Shown: one piece after another, positions 15,621-24,080 of the stretch | Layout: each line of letters begins with the position of its first letter | Position numbering within the stretch: the stretch's first letter is position 1 | NCBI GenBank assembly: GCA_031384695.1 | Contig: JANNAV010000259.1 | Location: forward strand, 1-26,735 | Length of the DNA stretch: 26,735 nt | DNA from: JANNAV01 sp031384695 | GTDB taxonomy: Bacteria; Pseudomonadota; Alphaproteobacteria; Rhodobacterales; Rhodobacteraceae | Direction of reading: 5' to 3' | Translations under genes and position numbers: made by a program | Notes under the pieces: model-generated | Told to the model about the DNA's origin: nothing | The model's input: the letters and a program-made list of their open reading frames with translations, nothing else | Database searches by the model: none

Positions 15621-16391
15621 ATGAGCACCGCCTTGTTCGATCTGACGGGAAAGCGCGCGTTGATCACCGGCTCGTCGCAGGGCATCGGCCTTGCCCTGGC
15701 CCAGGGGATGGCGGCTGCGGGGGCGGCTGTGGTGCTGAACGGGCGCGATGCGGCGAAACTGGGCGCGGCCAAAGCCACCATTGCCCACGCCACCATCGCC
15801 GGTGCCGAAACCCTGCTGTTCGACGCCACAGACTACAAGGCGGTGCGCGCCGCCGTCGACGGGTTCGAGGCCAACCATGGCCCCATCGACATCCTTGTGA
15901 ACAACGCCGGCATGCAGCATCGCGGCCCGCTGGAGGATTTCCCCCCCGAGGCGTTCGAGCGTCTGCTGCAAACCAACATCACCTCGGTGTTCAATGTGGG
16001 GCAGGCCTGCGCGCGCCACATGATTGCGCGCGGTGCGGGCAAGATCATCAACATCGCCTCAGTGCAAACCGCCCTCGCCCGCCCCGGCATCGCCCCCTAT
16101 ACCGCCACCAAGGGCGCGGTTGGCAACCTGACCAAAGGCATGGCCACCGATTGGGCGAAACACGGGCTGCAATGCAACGCCATCGCGCCCGGCTATTTCG
16201 ATACCCCCCTCAACGCGGCGCTGGTGGCCGATCCGGCCTTCACCACCTGGCTGGAAAAGCGCACTCCGGCGGGGCGCTGGGGCCGGGTGGAGGAACTGGT
16301 TGGGGCCTGCATCTTCCTCGCCTCCGGTGCATCATCCTTCGTGAACGGACATATCCTTTATGTTGACGGCGGCATCACGGCCTCGCTTTGA
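15621..16391 (+). CDS. idnO: Gluconate 5-dehydrogenase (5-ketogluconate reductase), SDR family
   Basis: A 256-residue short-chain dehydrogenase that interconverts 5-keto-D-gluconate and D-gluconate. It has MSTALFDLTGKRALITGSS at the N-terminus, typical of Ga5DH/IdnO, with the cofactor motif TGSSQGIG (16-23), NNAG (94-97) and catalytic Ser147, Tyr160 and Lys164. The C-terminus VDGGITASL is also typical. The ATG at 15621 follows GAGAGGG; an in-frame TTG at 15594 is less likely. It is the first gene of a five-gene operon and supplies gluconate to the kinase encoded next. Confidence 0.91.
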   Translation: MSTALFDLTGKRALITGSSQGIGLALAQGMAAAGAAVVLNGRDAAKLGAAKATIAHATIAGAETLLFDATDYKAVRAAVDGFEANHGPIDILVNNAGMQHRGPLEDFPPEAFERLLQTNITSVFNVGQACARHMIARGAGKIINIASVQTALARPGIAPYTATKGAVGNLTKGMATDWAKHGLQCNAIAPGYFDTPLNAALVADPAFTTWLEKRTPAGRWGRVEELVGACIFLASGASSFVNGHILYVDGGITASL

Positions 16392-16404
16392 GCCACCGCA
16401 CCGG

Positions 16405-16893
16405 ATGGTGCTGATGGGCGTCGCGGGCTGCGGCAAATCCAGCGTTGGGGTGGCGCTTGCCCCGCCGCTTGGCGCTGAATATCTGGATGGCGACGATCTG
16501 CACCCGCCCGAAAACATCGCCAGAATGAGCCGGGGCGAGCCCCTGACCGATGCCGACCGCGCGCCCTGGCTTGCGCTGATCGGTGCCGCCCTGCGCCCCG
16601 ATCAGGCGCGCATCATCGGGTGTTCCGCCCTGAAACGTATCTACCGCCACCAGATTACCGCCGCCGCCCGCGCGCCCGTCACCTTCATCCACCTCGCAGG
16701 CCGCCGCACCGTGATCGAGGCCCGGATGCGCGCCCGCACCGGCCATTTCATGCCCGCGTCCCTGCTCGACAGCCAGTTTGCCGCACTGGAACCACCGGGG
16801 CCAGACGAACAGGCGATCTCCGTCGATATCGACCAGCCGTTCGATGCCGTGGTCGCGGCCATCCTCACCCAGCTTGCAAAGGCTAACCCATGA
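16405..16893 (+). CDS. gntK: Gluconokinase
   Basis: A 162-residue P-loop kinase that phosphorylates D-gluconate to 6-phosphogluconate. Motifs are GVAGCGKSS (5-13), YLDGDDLHPPENIARMSRG (substrate region), DRAPWL, and CSALKRIYR, all characteristic of thermoresistant-type gluconokinases, and FMPASLLDSQF near the C-terminus. I prefer the ATG at 16405, which puts the P-loop where the family has it. An ATG at 16360, inside the previous gene, would add 15 residues. Neither has a strong ribosome site, so coupling to the upstream stop (16391) is likely. Confidence 0.92.
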   Translation: MVLMGVAGCGKSSVGVALAPPLGAEYLDGDDLHPPENIARMSRGEPLTDADRAPWLALIGAALRPDQARIIGCSALKRIYRHQITAAARAPVTFIHLAGRRTVIEARMRARTGHFMPASLLDSQFAALEPPGPDEQAISVDIDQPFDAVVAAILTQLAKANP

Positions 16894-17777
16894 CCCTGAA
16901 CGCAGCCCTGATCGGTGCCGGTGCGATGGGCGGCGCCATCGGCACCCGCCTGTTGCAAACTGGCCAAAACCTTGCGGTGTTCGACCCCGATCCGGCAAAG
17001 CTGGCCGAACTGGTGGCGCTTGGCGCAACCGCCGCCACCAACGCCGCCACAGCCGCCGCCAAGGCCGATTACGTCATCCTCAGCCTCAACGCCCCCCGCA
17101 TCACCCGCGCCGCCGTCTTTGGCGCGCAAGGCGTCGCCGCAGGTGCAAAACCCGGCACCCTGATCATCGACATGTCCTCGATCGACCCCGAAGCCACCAA
17201 AGCCTTCGCCGCTGAGGCTGCGGTCCTTGGCTTGCGCTGGGTGGACAGCCCACTTTCAGGTGGCGCGCCCAAGGCCCTGTCGGGCGAACTGACACTGATG
17301 GCAGGCGGTGCCGCACAGGACGTGGCCGACGCCCATGTGCTGCTGCAACATCTGGCCAGCAACTACACCCATATGGGGCCATCCGGTGCCGGGCAAACCA
17401 CCAAACTGATCAATCAGGTGCTCTGCGCGCTCAACTTCCTTGCTGTGGCCGAGGCCACCCAACTGGCGCTGGACGCGGGCGTTGATGCGGCCAAAATCCC
17501 GCAGGCCCTGCGCGGTGGCCGCGCCGACAGCGCCATCCTGCAAGAATACATGCCGCGCTTTGTGGCCCGCGATTACCGCCGCACCGGACGTATCGACAAC
17601 ATGGTGAAAGACCTGAACGCGGTGCAGGATCTGGCCCGCCTCACCCATACCGCGATGCCCCTGACCGCCGTTTGCGCCGAGGTGCACCGCCTCCTGACAG
17701 CCGCCGGCCTTGGCGGCGAAGATCAGGCGGCGCTGATGGAGTACTTCAAACCCACGCTGAAGGAAGCCCGCGCATGA
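16890..17777 (+). CDS. NAD(P)-binding beta-hydroxyacid dehydrogenase (HIBADH/GarR-like)
   Basis: A 295-residue dehydrogenase of the 3-hydroxyisobutyrate/tartronate-semialdehyde reductase family. The cofactor motif is GAGAMG (9-14), with FDPDP after the second strand suggesting NAD preference. The substrate motif is DSPLSGGAPKALSGELTLMAGG, given here by its core DSPLSGG (119-125), and the catalytic residue is Lys172 (GAGQTTKLINQ). It overlaps gluconokinase by 4 nt. The 6-phosphogluconate pathway does not need this activity, so its substrate is unknown: tartronate semialdehyde, an aldonic acid or another beta-hydroxyacid are options. Confidence 0.86.
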   Translation: MTLNAALIGAGAMGGAIGTRLLQTGQNLAVFDPDPAKLAELVALGATAATNAATAAAKADYVILSLNAPRITRAAVFGAQGVAAGAKPGTLIIDMSSIDPEATKAFAAEAAVLGLRWVDSPLSGGAPKALSGELTLMAGGAAQDVADAHVLLQHLASNYTHMGPSGAGQTTKLINQVLCALNFLAVAEATQLALDAGVDAAKIPQALRGGRADSAILQEYMPRFVARDYRRTGRIDNMVKDLNAVQDLARLTHTAMPLTAVCAEVHRLLTAAGLGGEDQAALMEYFKPTLKEARA

Positions 17778-18109
17778 TCACCCGCTATGCCCTGTTCGAG
17801 GGCACGGTCCACCCCGGCCAAACCCCGGCCTTCCGCGCCGCCGTGATGGCCGAATTGCGGCCGATCTGGCAAACCTTCCCCGGCGCGCTGGCCATCCGCG
17901 TGACCTTTGCCGAAAGCCGCGATGACGGCGCCCCCGAGTACCCGCTTATCCTTGCCGTCGACTTTGCCGATCAGGCGGCAGTGGATGCTTTCCTCGCCCA
18001 TCCTTCGCGGATGTCGGGCCGAACTGCCACCGAATCGGTGCTGGCGCGGCATTTCAGCGGCCGCATTCATCACCACGTCACCATCGCCCATGAATTTGCG
18101 CCCGGATGA
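17774..18109 (+). CDS. Small dimeric alpha-beta barrel-like protein, function unknown
   Basis: A 111-residue protein overlapping the dehydrogenase before it and the regulator after it by 4 nt each, so it is firmly part of the operon. The sequence has a ferredoxin-like pattern: strand ITRYALFEG, helix PAFRAAVMAELRPIW, strand LAIRVTFAE, strand YPLILAVDF, helix AAVDAFLAHPSR, and a histidine-rich end GRIHHHVTIAHEF. This resembles the stress-response (Dabb)/EthD/antibiotic-monooxygenase fold group. No function can be assigned. The His cluster could bind a ligand or metal. A mutarotase or epimerase-like helper role is conceivable but unproven. Confidence 0.75.
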   Translation: MITRYALFEGTVHPGQTPAFRAAVMAELRPIWQTFPGALAIRVTFAESRDDGAPEYPLILAVDFADQAAVDAFLAHPSRMSGRTATESVLARHFSGRIHHHVTIAHEFAPG

Positions 18110-19119
18110 CCCCGCGCAAACCCCCCACCATGGCCGATGTGGCGCGGCTGACCGGGGTTTCGCCGATGACCGTCAGCCGCGCCTTCAAGCGTGACAGTTC
18201 CGTCTCGGATGCCCGCCGCGCGGCCATCCTGCAAGCGGCCGAGGAGTTGGGCTATGTGTTCGATGACACCGCCTCCACCCTGCGCTCGCAGAAAACCAAT
18301 TTTGTCGCCGTCACCATTCCGTCGCTCAACAACGCGAATTTCGCCGATACCCTGCGCGGGCTGACCGAAGGGCTGAAGGCCAGCGGGCTGCAAATTCTGT
18401 TGGGCCACACCAATTACGACATCACCGAAGAAGAACACCTGATCGAACAATTGCTGCGCCGCCGCCCCGAAGCCATCGTGGTCACGGGCGGCAAGCATAC
18501 CCCCCGCGCCCGGCGCATGCTGGCCCGCGCGGGCATTCCCGTGGTGGAAACCTGGGACTTGCCCGCCGATCCCATTGGCCATGTGGTGGGCTTTTCCAAC
18601 GCCGCCGCCGTGCGCGGCATGGTCGATTACTTCATCAAGGCCGGCCTCACCCGGATCGCCTTTATCGGTGGCGACGCCGACCGTGATACGCGGGGCACCG
18701 ACCGCCGCACCGGTTTCATCGCCGCCATGCAGGCGCAGGGCCTTGATGCCAGCCGCCTGATCGCCGCAGGCCCGCCGCCGATTTCGATGCGCGAAGGCGC
18801 CGATGCGATGGCGGCACTGCTTGGCCGTTATCCCGATACCCAAGCGGTGATCTGCGTGTCGGATTTGTCAGCCTTCGGCGCCCTTACCGAATGCCAACGG
18901 CGCGGCCTGCCGGTGCCCGGCCGCATCGCCATCGGCGGCTTTGGCAATTACGAGATCGGCGCGGTTTCGGTGCCCAGCCTGACGACGATAGACCCCTCGC
19001 CCCACCGCATCGGCGTCGAGACCGCCGGGCTGATCCTGTCGGTGCTGGGCGGCATGCCCTCCTCGCCGCGCCTGATCGAAATCCACCCCGAACTGCTGGT
19101 CCGCCAAAGCAGCGGATAG
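18106..19119 (+). CDS. LacI-family transcriptional regulator, second GntR-like copy
   Basis: A 337-residue repressor with helix-turn-helix MADVARLTGVSPMTVSRAFK (about 9-28), whose recognition part (TGVSxMTVSR) is almost the same as in the regulator at 9755. The sensor domain carries PVVETWDLPADPIGHVVGFS, shown here by its core VVETWDL, matching VVEIWDL in the other regulator. It is the last gene of the operon it probably controls, coupled by a 4-nt overlap. Placement behind the promoter with operator 15572-15583 implies autoregulation. The ligand is presumably gluconate, 6-phosphogluconate or idonate (inference). Confidence 0.9.
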   Translation: MTPRKPPTMADVARLTGVSPMTVSRAFKRDSSVSDARRAAILQAAEELGYVFDDTASTLRSQKTNFVAVTIPSLNNANFADTLRGLTEGLKASGLQILLGHTNYDITEEEHLIEQLLRRRPEAIVVTGGKHTPRARRMLARAGIPVVETWDLPADPIGHVVGFSNAAAVRGMVDYFIKAGLTRIAFIGGDADRDTRGTDRRTGFIAAMQAQGLDASRLIAAGPPPISMREGADAMAALLGRYPDTQAVICVSDLSAFGALTECQRRGLPVPGRIAIGGFGNYEIGAVSVPSLTTIDPSPHRIGVETAGLILSVLGGMPSSPRLIEIHPELLVRQSSG

Positions 19120-19155
19120 TTGCGGGGTGAACCGTTCTACACTGCCCCCCCAATT

Positions 19156-20088
19156 TCACACCGCCATCTGCATCCGTTCAGCCAGAAACTGCGCCGCAGG
19201 CGGCAGCGCCACCCCGGCCCGCGTGATCAGGCCAAAAGGCTCAACCTCGATCCCCAGATCAATCGGCAACTGCACATAAGGTGCATCGGGGGCCGCAGCA
19301 AAGCTGTTGGCCACGGCCCGCGCCAGGGGCGCTATGGCATTGGATTGCTGCAACAAAGCCAGCGTCAGCAGGAACGAGGCGGTTGAGAGCTGCTGTCGCG
19401 GATGCGCCAGACCATGCGCTGTCAGCCGCGCCAGAACCGCGCGCGCCAAAAGCGATTCCGGCCCCGGCATCACCCAGTCAAACAGCAGCAGATCAACCGG
19501 CGCGATGGTTGCGCGCCCCGCCAAAGGATGGTCCCGCCGCACCACCAGCGCCACCGGCTCGGCGGCGATCAACCGCATGTAAAGCTGCGCCCGCTCAGAC
19601 GTTTCGGGCAATCTGGCAATCGCAAAGTCGATCCGCCCGCTCAGCAATTGCTGACACAGAATGTCCGAGGTGGCCACGATCACCTCGACCGTCACCGCAG
19701 GTTGCGCCAGCCGCGCGGTGCGGAGCGCAGGCAACACCCGGTCAAGCGCAGGGCCGGTCACCGCGCCAATGCGCACATGGCCCACCCCTCCGGCCATCAC
19801 CTCGGCCACATCGCGCGCCGCATCTCGCAACTCGATCAACACCCGGCCGGCCCGCCGCGCCAAGGCCTCGCCCACCGGCGTAAGACGCATGCCCCGCCCG
19901 GTGCGCAGATGCACTTCCGCCCCCGCGATCCGCTCCACTTCCGCCAGCAGCCGGGATGCGGCGGGCTGGGTGACGCCGATCTTTTCGGCCGCAGCCCCTA
20001 TCTGCCCGGTTTCAAGCAACGCCGCCAACAGCCGCAAATGGCTCAGCTTCAAACCGCGTTGCAGCAAACTGTCCGATTTCACCGCCAT
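19156..20088 (-). CDS. gbpR: LysR-family regulator, GbpR-like
   Basis: A 310-residue LysR regulator. The N-terminal winged helix-turn-helix contains KLSHLRLLAALLETGQI and GVTQPAASRLLAEVER, with the wing LRTGRGMRLTPVGEAL. The C-terminal co-inducer domain includes IDFAIARLPE and a GIEVEPFGLITRAG tail. It is divergent from chvE across 151 bp. In Agrobacterium, GbpR activates chvE in response to galactose, arabinose or fucose; position and type support the same job here. The symbol is given by synteny, so moderate certainty. Confidence 0.87.
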   Translation of the reverse strand: MAVKSDSLLQRGLKLSHLRLLAALLETGQIGAAAEKIGVTQPAASRLLAEVERIAGAEVHLRTGRGMRLTPVGEALARRAGRVLIELRDAARDVAEVMAGGVGHVRIGAVTGPALDRVLPALRTARLAQPAVTVEVIVATSDILCQQLLSGRIDFAIARLPETSERAQLYMRLIAAEPVALVVRRDHPLAGRATIAPVDLLLFDWVMPGPESLLARAVLARLTAHGLAHPRQQLSTASFLLTLALLQQSNAIAPLARAVANSFAAAPDAPYVQLPIDLGIEVEPFGLITRAGVALPPAAQFLAERMQMAV

Positions 20089-20112
20089 TCAGATACCATT
20101 TCCGCCATGTAT

Positions 20113-20131
20113 AAATGCCAAACCATCATTT
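20113..20131. promoter_or_regulatory. Interrupted dyad AAATG-N9-CATTT, possible LysR box
   Basis: Inverted 5-bp arms separated by 9 nt in the gbpR-chvE gap, within 25 nt of the gbpR start. LysR regulators bind interrupted dyads of about this span and often repress their own gene from such a site. The arms are short, so this is tentative. Confidence 0.35.
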
Positions 20132-20239
20132 GACCGATATATCCCAATCTTGCAACTGTGCCGCCACGGCGTCCCACCGGCCCATCTGGCGGGAACAGAC
20201 CGGTGAGCGTTGCCCATAGGGCAGCTTAGGGAGGATAAA

Positions 20240-21304
20240 ATGAAACTCACAAGACGCGCACTTCTGGCGCTCGCGGCGGCAACGTCGATCATCAACCCGG
20301 CTTTGGCACAAGACAAGGGCACCATCGGCATCGCCATGCCCACCCAGTCCTCGGCCCGCTGGATCTCGGATGGTGCCGCCATGGTCGAACAGTTCACCGC
20401 CGCAGGCTATACCACCGATCTGCAATATGCCGAGGATGATATCCCCAACCAGTTGGCCCAGATCGAAAACATGATCACCAAAGGTGTCAAGGTTCTGGTG
20501 ATCGCGGCCATCGACGGCACCACCCTGTCGAACGCGCTGGATAATGCCGCCGCCGCCGGCATCAAGGTGATCGCCTATGACCGCCTGATCCGCGATTCCG
20601 GCAGCGTCGATTACTACGCCACCTTCGACAATTTCAAGGTTGGCGTGCTGCAGGCGGAATCGCTGGTGGCGGGTCTGAAGGAACGCTTCCCCGACGTGAA
20701 GCCGTGGAATGTGGAACTGTTCGGCGGCAGCCCCGACGACAACAACGCCTTCTTTTTCTTCAATGGTGCCATGTCGGTGCTGGATCCGCTGATCGCCTCG
20801 GGCGATATCGCGGTGCCTTCGGGCCAGATGGGCATGGATGTGGTCGGCACGCTGCGTTGGGATGGGGCGGTGGCTCAGGCCCGGATGGACAACCTTCTGT
20901 CCTCCAACTACGGCGACAAGGCGCTCAACGGCGCGCTTTCGCCTTATGATGGCCTTTCCATCGGCATTCTGTCGTCGGTCAAGGGCGTGGGCTACGGTTC
21001 GGGCGATCTGAAAATGCCCATCGTCACCGGGCAGGATGCCGAAATTCCTTCGGTAAAGTCGATGATCGCGGGCGAGCAGTATTCCACCGTGTTCAAGGAT
21101 ACCCGCACCCTTGCAGGCGTCACCGTCAAGATGGTGGATGCGCTGCTCTCTGGCGGCACGCCCGAGATCAACGACACCACCACCTATGATAACGGCGTCA
21201 AGGTGATCCCGTCCTATCTGCTGGTGCCGGTGCCGGTGGATGTCAGCAACTACGAGGCCACGCTGGTGGGCTCTGGCTATTACACCGCCGATCAGTTGAA
21301 GTAA
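20240..21304 (+). CDS. chvE: Multiple-sugar periplasmic binding protein ChvE
   Basis: A 354-residue periplasmic sugar-binding protein. The signal peptide starts MKLTRRALLALAAATS and probably ends after NPALA. The mature protein begins KGTIGIAMPTQSSARW, followed by DIPNQLAQIENMI, VLVIAAIDG, VIAYDRLI and VELFGGSPDDNN. These match ChvE-type proteins that bind galactose, arabinose, glucose and related aldoses. A strong GGGAGGA site (20229-20235) precedes the ATG at 20240. It heads the chvE-gguABC unit. In plant-associated relatives ChvE also mediates chemotaxis and virulence sensing, which cannot be assumed here. Confidence 0.94.
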   Translation: MKLTRRALLALAAATSIINPALAQDKGTIGIAMPTQSSARWISDGAAMVEQFTAAGYTTDLQYAEDDIPNQLAQIENMITKGVKVLVIAAIDGTTLSNALDNAAAAGIKVIAYDRLIRDSGSVDYYATFDNFKVGVLQAESLVAGLKERFPDVKPWNVELFGGSPDDNNAFFFFNGAMSVLDPLIASGDIAVPSGQMGMDVVGTLRWDGAVAQARMDNLLSSNYGDKALNGALSPYDGLSIGILSSVKGVGYGSGDLKMPIVTGQDAEIPSVKSMIAGEQYSTVFKDTRTLAGVTVKMVDALLSGGTPEINDTTTYDNGVKVIPSYLLVPVPVDVSNYEATLVGSGYYTADQLK

Positions 21305-21359
21305 GCGAACCTCGCCCCCGCCGCCGGTGTGGCGGGGGCGCTCGCGGGAAGGATCGGCC

Positions 21360-22889
21360 ATGACGGTGCTTTTGGAGATGCGCGGGATCAGCAAGGTCTT
21401 TCCCGGTGTGCGCGCGCTGGACCATGTCAACCTGACAGTCGAGGCGGGCGAGATTCACGCCATCTGCGGCGAAAACGGCGCTGGCAAATCCACCTTGATG
21501 AAGGTGCTTTCGGGCGTCTATCCGCATGGCAGTTTTGAAGGCGATATTCTCTACGACGGCGCCCCCCTCGCCTGCCGCACGATCCGCGACAGCGAAAACA
21601 AGGGCATCATCATCATCCATCAGGAACTGGCCTTGGTGCCGCTGCTCTCCATCGCCGAAAACCTGTTTCTCGGCAACGAAGTGGCCACACGCGGCGTGAT
21701 CAACTGGCCCGCCACCTACCAGAAAACCGAAACCCTGCTGCGCAAGGTTGGCCTGACCGAGGCCCCCGCCACCAAACTGGAAAAGCTGGGTGTCGGCAAA
21801 CAGCAACTGATCGAAATCGCCAAGGCGCTTGCCAAAGATGTGCGCCTGCTGATCCTCGACGAGCCCACCGCCGCCCTGCAGGAAAACGACAGCCAGAAAT
21901 TGCTCGATCTGCTGCTGGAACTAAAGGCACAGGGAATCACCTCGATCCTGATCTCGCACAAGCTGAACGAAATATCCCGCGTCGCCGACCGCATCACCAT
22001 TCTGCGCGACGGCGCCACCGTCTCCACGCTCAATGCCGCCGAGATCACCGAAGAGCGCATCATCCGCGATATGGTGGGCCGCGACATGGCCCACCGCTAT
22101 CCCGACCGCAGGCCGCAAATCGGCGAAGTGCTGATGCAGGTATCCGGCTGGAACGTCTGGCACCCCGATCAGAAATCCCGCCAGATGATCCATAACGCCG
22201 CCTTTCATGTGCGGCAGGGCGAGATTGTCGGCATCGCGGGCCTGATGGGCGCGGGGCGCACCGAACTTGCCATGAGCATCTTTGGCCAAAGCTATGGCCG
22301 CAACATCACCGGCCGCGTCGAGATCGCAGGCAAGCCCGCCGATACCTCAACCGTTGCCCGCGCGATTGACGCGGGCCTCGCCTATGTCACCGAGGACCGC
22401 AAGGTTCTGGGCCTCGTGCTGGAAGAGCCGATCCTGCGCAACATCAGCCTTGCCAACCTGAAAGGCATTTCGCAGCGCGGTATCCTCAGCCACGGGCGCG
22501 AACAACAGGTGGCCGAGGATTACCGCCGCCAACTGGCCATCCGCACGCCGGGGGTGCAGCAAAAGGTGGTCAATCTTTCTGGCGGCAATCAGCAAAAGGT
22601 GGTGCTGTCGAAATGGCTGTTCGCCGGTCCACAGGTGCTGATCCTTGATGAGCCGACCCGCGGCATTGATGTGGGTGCCAAATTCGAGATCTATTCGATT
22701 ATCAACGATCTGGCCGCCACCGGCCGGGGCGTGGTGATGATCTCGTCCGAGATGCCAGAATTGCTGGGCATGTGCGACCGCATCTATGTGATGAACGAGG
22801 GCCGGATCGTGGGCGAACTGCCCCGCGCCGAGGCCAGTCAGGAACGGATCATGGGCCTGATCCTTAAAGGCGCAGAAAAGGCGGCATGA
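21360..22889 (+). CDS. gguA: Sugar ABC transporter ATPase GguA, double NBD
   Basis: A 509-residue tandem ATPase. The first domain has Walker A GENGAGKST (37-45) and Walker B LLILDEPTAAL. The second has GLMGAGRTE, signature LSGGNQQKVVLSKWL and Walker B LILDEPTRGIDVGAK. Both Walker B motifs are canonical, unlike the region 2 ATPase. It powers import through GguB of ligands delivered by ChvE. GGAAGGA precedes the ATG at 21360, 55 nt after the chvE stop. It overlaps gguB by 4 nt. Confidence 0.94.
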   Translation: MTVLLEMRGISKVFPGVRALDHVNLTVEAGEIHAICGENGAGKSTLMKVLSGVYPHGSFEGDILYDGAPLACRTIRDSENKGIIIIHQELALVPLLSIAENLFLGNEVATRGVINWPATYQKTETLLRKVGLTEAPATKLEKLGVGKQQLIEIAKALAKDVRLLILDEPTAALQENDSQKLLDLLLELKAQGITSILISHKLNEISRVADRITILRDGATVSTLNAAEITEERIIRDMVGRDMAHRYPDRRPQIGEVLMQVSGWNVWHPDQKSRQMIHNAAFHVRQGEIVGIAGLMGAGRTELAMSIFGQSYGRNITGRVEIAGKPADTSTVARAIDAGLAYVTEDRKVLGLVLEEPILRNISLANLKGISQRGILSHGREQQVAEDYRRQLAIRTPGVQQKVVNLSGGNQQKVVLSKWLFAGPQVLILDEPTRGIDVGAKFEIYSIINDLAATGRGVVMISSEMPELLGMCDRIYVMNEGRIVGELPRAEASQERIMGLILKGAEKAA

Positions 22890-24070
22890 TGAGCGAAAAC
22901 CCCAAAGGCATGCGCGCCCATATCGGCGGCCACCTGCGCGAGAATGGCATGATGATGGCGCTTGTCGCCATCGTCACGTTTTTCCTCATCGTGGTGCGGC
23001 TGTTTGAGGGCGTCGATTTCCTCTCGGCACAAAACATCACCAACCTGTTCCTGCAAAACTCCTACGTCATCATCATGGCGCTGGGGATGCTGCTGGTGAT
23101 CGTGGCGGGGCATATCGACCTGTCGATAGGCTCGGTGGTGGGCTTTACCGGCGCCGTCGCTGCCGTACTGTCGGTTGATCTCGATTGGCCGGTCTATGCC
23201 GTGGTGCCCACCGTGTTGCTGACCGGCATGTTGATCGGGGCGGCGCAAGGCTATTGGATCGCCTATTGGCGCATCCCGTCGTTCATCGTCACGCTGGCCG
23301 GAATGCTGGTGTTTCGCGGCCTGACGCTGTGGCTGCTGGCGGGGCAGAACGTCGGCCCCTTCCCCAAAAGCTTTCAGTCCCTCTCCACCGGCTTCATCCC
23401 CGACGCCTTCGGGATCGACAAACCCAACGTCACCGCCCTCGTCCTCGTCAGCCTCGCGGCAGCCCTTATCATCTGGCTTGGCTTTCGCGCCCGCGCCCGC
23501 GATGCCGAGTTCGGGATGGCGCAGGAACCGATGCTGATCTTCACCATCCGCAACGCCATCGTCGCCGCAGCCCTGATCTTTGTCGGCTATAAACTCGCCA
23601 GCTTTCGCGGCTTGCCCAATGTGGTGATCATCCTCGCAGCCCTCACCGTGCTCTATGCGTTTTTCACCGAAAGCACCACCACCGGGCGGCGCATATACGC
23701 GCTTGGCGGCAACGAAAAGGCCACCAAACTGTCCGGCATCAAAACCGACCGGCTGGTGTTCCTCACCTTCGTCAACATGGGAGTGCTGGCGTCACTGGCC
23801 GGTATGATCGTGGCCGCGCGTCTGAACTCCTCCACCCCCAAGGCCGGTGTGGGGTTCGAGCTGGACGTGATCGCCGCCGTCTTCATCGGTGGCGCGTCAA
23901 TGTCTGGCGGGGTGGGCAAGATATTGGGCGCCGTGGTGGGGGCGCTGATCATGGGGGTGATGAACAACGGCATGTCGATCATGGGCATCGGCATAGATTA
24001 CCAGCAGGTGATCAAGGGCCTCGTGCTGCTGGCCGCTGTCATCTTTGATGTTTACAACAAATCCAAATGA
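22886..24070 (+). CDS. gguB: Sugar ABC transporter permease GguB
   Basis: A 394-residue inner-membrane permease of the XylH/GguB long type. It has hydrophobic segments from about residue 22 onward, the signature VIVAGHIDLSIGS, a central loop, and the late ALGGNEKATKLSGIK motif that contacts the ATPase. It ends in VYNKSK. Two adjacent ATGs (22886 and 22889) are possible starts; the first gives the 4-nt overlap with gguA. The length fits the subfamily, whose members are longer than RbsC. Confidence 0.93.
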   Translation: MMSENPKGMRAHIGGHLRENGMMMALVAIVTFFLIVVRLFEGVDFLSAQNITNLFLQNSYVIIMALGMLLVIVAGHIDLSIGSVVGFTGAVAAVLSVDLDWPVYAVVPTVLLTGMLIGAAQGYWIAYWRIPSFIVTLAGMLVFRGLTLWLLAGQNVGPFPKSFQSLSTGFIPDAFGIDKPNVTALVLVSLAAALIIWLGFRARARDAEFGMAQEPMLIFTIRNAIVAAALIFVGYKLASFRGLPNVVIILAALTVLYAFFTESTTTGRRIYALGGNEKATKLSGIKTDRLVFLTFVNMGVLASLAGMIVAARLNSSTPKAGVGFELDVIAAVFIGGASMSGGVGKILGAVVGALIMGVMNNGMSIMGIGIDYQQVIKGLVLLAAVIFDVYNKSK

Positions 24071-24080
24071 AGGGCCTGCC

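Noticed and set aside
14624..16366. Plus-strand frame of 580 codons across the 2-hydroxyacid dehydrogenase and the SDR
   Set aside because: It runs antisense to one real gene and out of frame with another, crosses a promoter region, and has low-complexity Arg/His/Pro content.
19120..19155. Possible terminator between the second lacI gene and gbpR
   Set aside because: Only a weak GGGG/CCCC pairing with a long loop and no U-tract is visible in the 36-nt gap.
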